Assembly: GCA_022315425.1 (NCBI GenBank)
Contig: JAIUPT010000020.1
Span: 682,001 to 746,000, forward strand
DNA: 64,000 nucleotides
DNA from: Pseudevernia furfuracea
Taxonomy: Eukaryota; Ascomycota; Lecanoromycetes; Lecanorales; Parmeliaceae
Reading direction: 5' to 3'
Of this stretch, positions 57,054 through 64,000 are shown piece by piece. The position numbers and the translations under genes were made by a program. How positions within the stretch are numbered: position 1 is the stretch's first letter; each line of letters starts with the position of its first letter. Under the pieces are notes generated by a model, which saw only the letters and a list, made by a program, of their open reading frames with translations, was not told the origin of the DNA and made no database searches.

Positions 57054-59927
57054 TCATGCACGGCAATTGTTGGAACTCAGCTGATCAACGACTTTAGCCC
57101 GGAAAACGAGAGGTACCTTTTGACCTTGCCGTGCAAGAGACGTATCGCTCAATGTGCCATCAAGACAGGCCGTGACAGCATCACGATAATACGATCCAGT
57201 CATCGGGCCGAGCTGCGGTACAAGCTCTCTCATGGCAATGGTATTGGCGCTGAGGCTGGACGGTCTGTCATGGACGGCGTTAGGAAATAGCTTCCAGAGC
57301 CCTATCTCCAGCAGTAAAATGCCAAGAGCGTGATAGTCATGTTGCATTTGGTACCCCTGGCTCTGGGACAAGTAATCGGGGTGCTGGTAGTATTCTTCAT
57401 CGTAGACACCAGATGTGGGTCCATCGCTATCTGTGAGGTCTCTATTCGCGCGGCTTTGTGCGAATCCGACGAAATAGAATGATTTAGGGTCGAGGGTGTC
57501 TCTTGTCTTGTTGTAAAAGAATGCAATGTTGGATGCTGAGACGTTGCGGTGTAGCCAAGATACGGAGTGTAATTCATACATTGCAGTAGCGAGACCTCGT
57601 GCAAGGTGAAAGCGGTCTCCCAGACACCACGTTGTAGTGCCGCTACTAAGAATCTCATGCAAAGTCACGACCCGTTCGAGCCTGCCGTTCGGGCCGTTTG
57701 GTAGCTCGTATAGCAGCCCTGAACGGAGCTCAGCGGGGTGGTGGTAGTAGCCACGACAGCGTAGCACATTGAACAATTGGTTGTCTCCGCATGTCGATAA
57801 TAGATTGGCAGTTTCCTGCAAACGCGAAAGTGTTCGTTGTGGATCATAGGTGGAGGCCATACTGATTTGGTAGCTACTGAAAGCGTGTGTCTCCTCGGAG
57901 AGTGCCATATCCGGTTCAGGACCTCCTTTTGACAATATGCGAACGTTAGACAAAATTTTCCTATCCGGACACGGTTTCAGGGCGGAAAACTCGACGTGGA
58001 GTCTTTTACTACTAGTGGGGCGAATGATTTGCCGTCTGGTGACGACTTTGCTTCCAGTGCGTTTGTCCGAGGTTTTTTCAGAGAGTTGCTGCAACTCTTG
58101 AAGCCATGAGAGCTTTTTGCTCTCCAGCATGATATACTCGGTATAAGCGAGTGCGGTCTTGCGTGTTTCATCGTCCAAAGCCTCTAAGAGACGATCGATG
58201 CGGCTCTTCACGGGCAGGAAAGCCTTCCGTCCCTGGTTGATGTGCCCATCGCTGAAGCCTGCAAGCATACTCTGCAACTCCTGTAGGTGTTCCACCACAG
58301 TCTTGAAGTCTCCGAAACACTGTCGTGCGGAACCTTCTGCGAATTCTGGGAAGTCTGACTCGCTAACCTTGACTGCCGATTGCCACCCTCGGAATCTAGC
58401 CCTTTCGAAGTGCACGTGAATGTAGTCGCTCTTGCAGGCTTTTCTGAATAGTTCCCCGATAGATGTTGACCGGGTGTAAAGGATCAGGCACCTTATGTGT
58501 GCATCAATAGCTGTAGCCTTGGGACGCGAATTCTTTTGTAGGACGAGAATTTTCTTGATAAGGTAAAGAATTCCTCGAATGGACGCTGATTGACTAGAGG
58601 CCAATTGTTGGAAAGGTTCTTCCAACCCCAAATTGGGTCTATCATAATCATGAAAGCAGTGATGAGCATATTGAGGCCATTCCACTCGTCGCTTGCTCTC
58701 CAGTTGGTCAAGTCCTCGCCTTCCGTCCTGTAGAAACACTAGCAGCATTAATATCACGCAACCAAAAGCCCATATGTCACTGGAACGCCCGATCGGGTTC
58801 CGGATAAAGTCCCTGTCTCTATCTTCGTGTTCAGGAGCAATGAAATCTCCTACAATGTTTGGCGCAGTAGAACTCGAAGTTCCCTGACTATCTACAATCC
58901 TGGAAAGCCCAAAATCGGCCAAAAGCAATCGCTTGTCATCCACGAGGATATTGGCGGGCTTCAGATCGCGATGGCATCCTATCAGGTGGATGTTCTCCGT
59001 GGTGAACTCGTGCATGGTTACCAACGCGGACGCCAGACCAGAGAGGGCCATGATGATAGATTCCTCAGATACCATGACGGCCCAGGACGAGGGTGAGTCG
59101 CTGTGGAACAGTTGATCAAGATTCCCGTGACTTGCGAGAGGAAAGATTAGGTTGAAGCTGTTGTTGTGAATGTATGCTCCCAGCAGTTGAACAATGTTAT
59201 CGTGTCGCGCTGAAGAAAGGATGCATAAATTTCGAAGCTCCCTTAGAAAGAAATTTTTCGATGTCTCGTGATGGAATTGTTTCCGTACAATCTGTTGAAT
59301 TTGTGAGCCATCACGTGAAAAAATAAACATCAAAACCAGGCAATTTACTCTACCATTGTAGGTCGGCTCCACTTGATGGCCTTCTTCTACGCAAATTTCC
59401 AATACCGCCCCAAAAGCACCGGTGTCCGGGGGTTTTTTTTGCTCCACTCGATTAGGTCGGAACGGTAGTATGACCTCTCGACCAAATTCACTTGGAACAA
59501 AGGCACCAAGCCGAATCTTAGGTGCAATAAATTGCCACTGGGTGGAAAGAAAAGCATCTGCGTGCTCATCATCGAAACCGCAACTGCAAAGCTCATTTTT
59601 GGAGAATGGTAGGCAATTATCGACTTCTGAACCTCTTTCATCTGCGTAACTGATGAGCCTGACGATGTGACGGAGACAAAGAGGTACCACGTAACATAAA
59701 ATAGCGAACGTGGCTTTGGCTTGCGTATGGATGATATGTTTGTGACTTCCTCGTAGAGCACTTGCAAGCATAGGGTCTGTCTCATCACCTGGAAGATTTC
59801 CCTCTGAGATGACCTGTGAGATCGTGTCGCTGTCGGTGATTTCATCTATTGCTGGCCTTGGGACGTACCAGTACCCATCCACATTCCTGTGGCGTGCTTC
59901 AAACAGTCTCTTCCGGAATCTATCCAT
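57054..59927 (-). CDS. Tandem kinase-pseudokinase protein
   Basis: Continuous frame of 957 residues. Kinase domain one (about 180-490) has an N-lobe RKQFHHETSKNFFLRELRNL, catalytic loop CHRDLKPANILVDD, DFG (LLLADFGLSR) and an APE-like IAPEHED. It is followed by a helical linker (about 540-650: VVEHLQELQSMLAGF; TRKTALAYTEYIMLESKKL) of the kind found in fungal HeLo-type proteins. The C-terminal domain (about 735-957) resembles a kinase but has WLHRNVSASNIAFF, lacking the catalytic Asp, and VGFAQSR in place of DFG, so it should be inactive. The glycine loop of domain one is not obvious (DTGAFGAVLEIC). A 57-nt segment (59292-59348, GTAAAT..CAG) may be an in-frame intron; splicing would give 938 residues. 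The start is the first ATG; upstream frame is open from a non-ATG codon. Likely signalling; partners unknown. Confidence 0.8.
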   Translation of the reverse strand: MDRFRKRLFEARHRNVDGYWYVPRPAIDEITDSDTISQVISEGNLPGDETDPMLASALRGSHKHIIHTQAKATFAILCYVVPLCLRHIVRLISYADERGSEVDNCLPFSKNELCSCGFDDEHADAFLSTQWQFIAPKIRLGAFVPSEFGREVILPFRPNRVEQKKPPDTGAFGAVLEICVEEGHQVEPTYNGRVNCLVLMFIFSRDGSQIQQIVRKQFHHETSKNFFLRELRNLCILSSARHDNIVQLLGAYIHNNSFNLIFPLASHGNLDQLFHSDSPSSWAVMVSEESIIMALSGLASALVTMHEFTTENIHLIGCHRDLKPANILVDDKRLLLADFGLSRIVDSQGTSSSTAPNIVGDFIAPEHEDRDRDFIRNPIGRSSDIWAFGCVILMLLVFLQDGRRGLDQLESKRRVEWPQYAHHCFHDYDRPNLGLEEPFQQLASSQSASIRGILYLIKKILVLQKNSRPKATAIDAHIRCLILYTRSTSIGELFRKACKSDYIHVHFERARFRGWQSAVKVSESDFPEFAEGSARQCFGDFKTVVEHLQELQSMLAGFSDGHINQGRKAFLPVKSRIDRLLEALDDETRKTALAYTEYIMLESKKLSWLQELQQLSEKTSDKRTGSKVVTRRQIIRPTSSKRLHVEFSALKPCPDRKILSNVRILSKGGPEPDMALSEETHAFSSYQISMASTYDPQRTLSRLQETANLLSTCGDNQLFNVLRCRGYYHHPAELRSGLLYELPNGPNGRLERVVTLHEILSSGTTTWCLGDRFHLARGLATAMYELHSVSWLHRNVSASNIAFFYNKTRDTLDPKSFYFVGFAQSRANRDLTDSDGPTSGVYDEEYYQHPDYLSQSQGYQMQHDYHALGILLLEIGLWKLFPNAVHDRPSSLSANTIAMRELVPQLGPMTGSYYRDAVTACLDGTLSDTSLARQGQKVPLVFRAKVVDQLSSNNCRA

Positions 59928-61251
59928 TTTACGGTGTTCAGAACAGCTGTTGATTTCGTAGCGCACGATCCTTGAGAGATTCCTCCCTGTGTATCAACTT
60001 TGGAGGACCGGGGTTGATTTCAGCGGATGTGACCACCAAAGACTGGTTCTTCGAGGCGGCGATGAAATTTCCAGAAAGAAGCTATGCTGCGCTGCGACGC
60101 TGCAATCGTTGTGGTTGGAATTTACTGGCTACAAGAAAAGAACGTGACACATTGTGGCCAGAGCCGGTACTAGAAAGCCGGACGACAACCTTTTACTGCG
60201 GGATCCGTCAATATTCCAGGTTCTGATACCAACGAAGTAAATGAGCAATGGCGATGATTTTGCGTGCAAGGCGGATGATGAATTCATCTAGTTTGAAGTG
60301 ACGCTGTCGATTTCCTCCTAGAGCCAGTCAGCCCTAATCCCCCAAAAATCTTACGGTAGGTGGTGAACTTGAGTCAAGCTATTAACCTCTGTCAAGTCTC
60401 GCTCTACCTGCAAGATGTAATTGTCGCCCTTTGCCTATTGCAGTTCCACGTCAGCCCAGTAGGAAGCATGTAGCACGCGATATCAGCCAACCTCAAGAAA
60501 GTAGTTCGACCCAAACAACCTTTTTAAAAGTGCGACCAAGTCTTTTCTGTCTATGTATCGGTTTGAAAGTGTTTGGTTCTTCATTCTGCGCAAAGCGGGC
60601 TTCTGGGCAAATCCTGTCGACTGCTAGATATGTTGTAGGCTCACCTCTTATGTCGTGGGCTAAGAGAATTGCGATGCGTCAGAACAGACGCGGAATTATA
60701 ATCTCCGAGCTGCCTTGCAGGTATCATGTAATATACCGGACTCGTTCTTATCGGCACAGTTGACGTGTTAAGGTGGTGGACGAGGTGCATGCATGAGCGG
60801 GGTGTGCATCCCCCGCACAGCCTGTCTGCACATCATATCTCATATGAGGCAAGACCAATCTTCAAATAGGGCTGGGACTCGCCGGAAGGATTCTTATTCA
60901 GGAGTGCGCCACCAAGGATCCATTTGTCTCTGAAGCGAATCCTTTGCCCAGCTTTCAGCTTAGGCTATAAAGGCAGAAAGTCGCTCTCTTCCTTTACCGA
61001 GGCTCTCTTAGCCGAGATGTATTATGATCAACATCTTACAGGAGGCGCAGCTTGATGCATTGCCTTTACTGTAGGCTACACAAATTGTGAACCATGACTA
61101 AGTATTGAGTACAGATAGAAGTCTACTAAATACTTAGCATCTCAGCTCTCCTCGATACAAAGCAGACTATCTTCTCCTGCGAAACGCTCTATACCACTGG
61201 TCTCGTCGTTACTTAGATCAAGAGCTCTTTTAAGCACCGAAAGGTTTGGCC
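59928..61251. other. Divergent intergenic region, 1.3 kb
   Basis: Lies between the start codons of the kinase-pseudokinase gene and the CorA-like gene, so it carries both promoters. A few short frames only; nothing recognised. Confidence 0.5.
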
Positions 61252-63048
61252 ATGTCCGCCGATGGTAGCGCAGGTTCTACCACCAGACATGGAATTCAGG
61301 CTTCGAACGTGTTTCAGCGCCAGATTTCCCAAAGTCCGGAGCAAGTTTTCAGCACGGTGACTGAGACCGTTCAGGTCGTGAAGAAGCAGCCGGAACAAAG
61401 TGGTTCTCCCTTTCGTGAGGCAGCTCACTTCGAATTACTATGGAATGCACTTTATGTAGACTACAGCTAACGTGTCTCTAGAACTAGAGCGGGCCAAGTT
61501 CAATAACCCCAGGCAGATGCAACTTGAGACAGAAGTATTTTCGCCCTTATATATTGCTGCAGCAACAATATGCAATTTGCCCAAATGACTCTGCTAGTAG
61601 GCCAACTCATCTCGCAAGCAGCACTCTTTCTAGTAAGATTAAGGCATTATCTTGAAGTGCCAATCGCACATGCCCGAGTTAACATTTGCTAGCGTTTTAT
61701 CGCAAAACACTACTTGGTCTCGTCTCAACGTCTCTCTGGAAAGCTTCCACTATATCGTTAATGCCCACAACTTCAGCGACAATATCTACGATGTTGTACA
61801 AGCTTTTCGTCATAGAAGGAGCGATATTCAGCAGTTTCGATGGAGCGCCTGCCGAGCGCGCTCGGGGGGTCCTGGAGCCGACCACTACGGTCAGTCCTTG
61901 ACTGCTCGGACGATCAGTCGCTCAAACGCTCATGTATCTGGCAGAGATTTGTTATAGAATACAGTATCCGATACGCAACAACCGTAACCGGGGCGATCCA
62001 TTTTCTATGCGCCAGATCGGAGTCTGCCAGAAGTCTCATGGACCGCAAAACATGACGTGGATAATACTACAGCCAAGTCCCGACGTTCTAAGCCGCCTGG
62101 AGGAGACAGTTGAGAAACCAGAGTACTTCTCTGAGCAGGAAGGCGGCTCGATGTCGCTCCACCTTATCTTCTTCGAATATCAGAGTGTCAGCTGGGATGC
62201 CTATGTGGAACACCTTCGCATGACATTGGAACCGCTGGTATGTTTTCCAAGCGGACGGTATTTGCTGCGCTCCAAAGCTAACATAATGTCAGATCGAAAC
62301 AGCGCACTTCTCTAGGGTCGGGCGCAGCTGCAAATATCCCAACTCCGATTACCCTGTTGAATTCGAAGAATGCCAGAACCTGCAAAGGTTCCAGTGGAAA
62401 CTCGCACAGATCGTGCCAGCGATAGATGGCAACATCGCAGTATTGAAGACTTGCGAAGAGCGCTGGCAGGAGAACCGTGACAGCACGAAAGTACAAGCCT
62501 CCATAACCGATGTGCGAAGCTTCATCCGGCTGCTAGAGTTCCAAAAGGAAAGCATTCGGAAACTGGGAGAACAAGCCCAGCGATCCGCGGAATTGGTAAC
62601 TTCAATATCTCCTTGACCCGTCGAGATCGTTCGTTGCTACGTGGTAATCCAACGTACTGACTCGCAACGTACCCAACAGCTGCACAAAATCCTCGATTTT
62701 CGGACCAGTAAACACGTGGAGAGCACCAACACCGCCATGTCCCAGACATTAGCTCTGTTGGGCGACCAGGCGAGAACTCTTACCTTGCTTGGCGAGCAGA
62801 GAGACAAGGATTCGAAAGCTATGAAAGCCTTGACTTCAGTTGCAACGCTATATCTCCCGGCTAGCTTGGTCGCCACCATATTCAGCTCAAGTCTGGTCCA
62901 GCTGCTTCCGACCACCTCTCCGAGAGAGCCGACTCACTTCGTAGCGGCTCCACAGCCATGGCTACCGATCGTTGCAATTTTGTCGCTGATGGCCGTGACT
63001 TTGATATCAACTCGGCTCCTTGAAAGATGTTACAGATACATCAAGTAG
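61252..63048 (+). CDS. CorA-like membrane protein (fungal CorA-related family), join(61252..61414,61482..61534,61658..61889,61945..62237,62293..62595,62680..63048)
   Basis: Six exons give about 470 residues. The C-terminal part is clear: a long helical region (FEECQNLQRFQWKLAQIV, VRSFIRLLEFQKESIRKL), then ALTSVATLYLPASLVATIFS in the position of the CorA pore-helix region, then the last span PWLPIVAILSLMAVTLIS. The canonical GMN motif of true CorA channels is not present, so ion transport is uncertain. The middle (TTWSRLNVSLESFHYIV; HYEICYRIQYPIRN; DPFSMRQIGV; MTWIILQPS) matches the fungal CorA-like pattern as I know it. Introns 61415-61481 (GTGAGG), 61890-61944 (GTCAGT), 62238-62292 (GTATGT) and 62596-62679 (GTAACT) restore these motifs. 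Intron 61535-61657 (GTATTT..GAAG) is the least certain, so the 5' part needs care. Confidence 0.65.
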
Positions 63049-63294
63049 TGTGGATAGGTCCAGCGTATCACTTCATTCTGGCTATTGCAAATTAAGAACT
63101 GTAGTCTACACAGATACAGTACTCATGGACACAATTTGAACACGAACAAGCTTACAATGATTTCCTCCTACACAACTCCGAAGCTCTAATCATATTGTCG
63201 ACGAAAACACTCGGATTGTAGAATTGAATCTCTTCTGCCTGTGGGGTATGTTCTGGAATAAATGCCCTAGTATCTCGTGCCTTCTCTCCGCCCA
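63049..63294. other. Convergent intergenic region
   Basis: About 245 bp between the CorA-like stop and the stop of the sugar transporter; nothing recognised. Confidence 0.5.
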
Positions 63295-64000
63295 TTACAC
63301 CTCAAGACCACGGGATTTTGTAGGCCCCCTTGATGTTGGTCCAGCGCTTGTATGTGTGACAGCATCTTTTATGACCTCGCTACCGCTCACAAGACCTCCG
63401 CGATCCTCTAATTCTTGCTCGTGCCTGTCGGCAAACCTGGGGACCAGACACGGATACTCACTTCGTACCCATCGACCCGACTCCCTTCTTCGGTCTCCCA
63501 CTCCCGTGATTAACCACTTGAGTTGAGCCCAACCTATCTTCACGATTGTACGAGTATCTTGAGAGAACACCTCGTGGAGCTCCTCTAATGTGTAACGACT
63601 GGTCTCCGGAACCAAACTGGGGCAATCATTATCAGCCAGCAAGCACGAGAAGTACATTATCATACACTCACAATATGATCAGAAACCAGCCGATAAAGTT
63701 CAGTAGGGCGTAGAAGCCGAAGCTCCCTTGTGGCTTCCAGGAATTATACATCGGAAGCCAAGTCAAGGCCATCAGAAAGTTCAAGCCCCAGTATATGCCT
63801 GTGAGTATCCCGACCCCTGCATTAGGTCAGCATGTGGGAATAGCCTCAGACCGTACGCTATGTTAATGAGACATATGAAATTGTCTCGTTATCTTACCAG
63901 TATCTCTTACTTCTAGGGGAAGACATTCGGACGCGTAGACCTAACGAGTCAGCAGTGTTCTATTCAGAATTTGGAGATGAAACTATGTGTACTCACTAAG
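63295..64000 (-). CDS. MFS sugar transporter, C-terminal part (cut by window edge), complement(join(63295..63616,63672..63816,63898..63940,63997..64000))
   Basis: Spliced minus-strand exons read VYASECLPLEVRDTG, then GILTGIYWGLNFLMALTW, then KPQGSFGFYALLNFIGWFLII, then FLVPETSRYTLEELHEVF. The PETSR..TLEEL box and the preceding E-x-x-P-x-x-x-R block are hallmarks of the sugar-porter branch of the major facilitator superfamily. Introns: 63617-63671 (GTGAGT/CAG), 63817-63897 (GTAAGA, CTGACCTAAT branch, CAG) and 63941-63996 (GTGAGT/TAG). The cytosolic tail after the last span is about 85 residues. Most of the transporter, including the start, lies beyond the right edge; the substrate cannot be told. 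Confidence 0.85.

Overview
This window reads as a nuclear chromosome segment of a filamentous ascomycete fungus (Pezizomycotina). The genes are split by many short introns (mostly 35-140 nt) with GTATGT/GTAAGT-type donors, CTAAC or CTGAC branch sites and CAG/TAG acceptors. The gene set is typical of such fungi: phospholipase D, Sly1, Rtf1, Osh3, Coq7, eIF3i and trifunctional C1-THF synthase. I saw no plasmid, phage, bacterial or CRISPR features and could not support any tRNA or rRNA gene. I cannot settle the taxonomic class from sequence alone. All exon coordinates were worked out by hand from splice consensus and reading-frame continuity.

Layout. 1-26.8 kb is a dense, conserved block: MRM1 (cut by the left edge) diverges from PLD1; then an IFRD-family gene, RTF1, COQ7, SLY1, a ten-exon PNUTS-like gene (TFIIS-N-like helices, PP1-docking RVSF motif, CCCH zinc finger), a DUF218 gene and OSH3. 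26.8-40.7 kb is gene-poor. It holds a Ser/Thr-rich secreted or GPI-anchored repeat protein, a duplicated about 45-bp repeat with C/T differences, a frame-broken relic of a large fungal membrane-protein gene (33.7-35.7 kb), and a five-exon gene whose product ends in a chromodomain-like fold (36.5-38.0 kb). 40.7-50.6 kb is conserved again: a CAP-superfamily secreted protein, TIF34, ADE3/MIS1, a small basic protein and a multi-span membrane protein with a 36-bp minisatellite in its tail.

50.6-64 kb looks accessory. Two large protein-kinase genes lie head to tail on the minus strand. One is a kinase with a long unrecognised C-terminal region; the other is a kinase-linker-pseudokinase tandem. They are followed by a six-exon CorA-like membrane protein on the plus strand and the 3' end of an MFS sugar transporter cut by the right edge. 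The kinase-pseudokinase gene, its kinase neighbour and the CorA-like gene are the best candidates for an undescribed system, possibly signalling or incompatibility-type, but that functional link is inference only.

Shared divergent promoters: MRM1/PLD1, RTF1/COQ7, SLY1/PNUTS-like and TIF34/ADE3. The last carries TTAGGG motifs.
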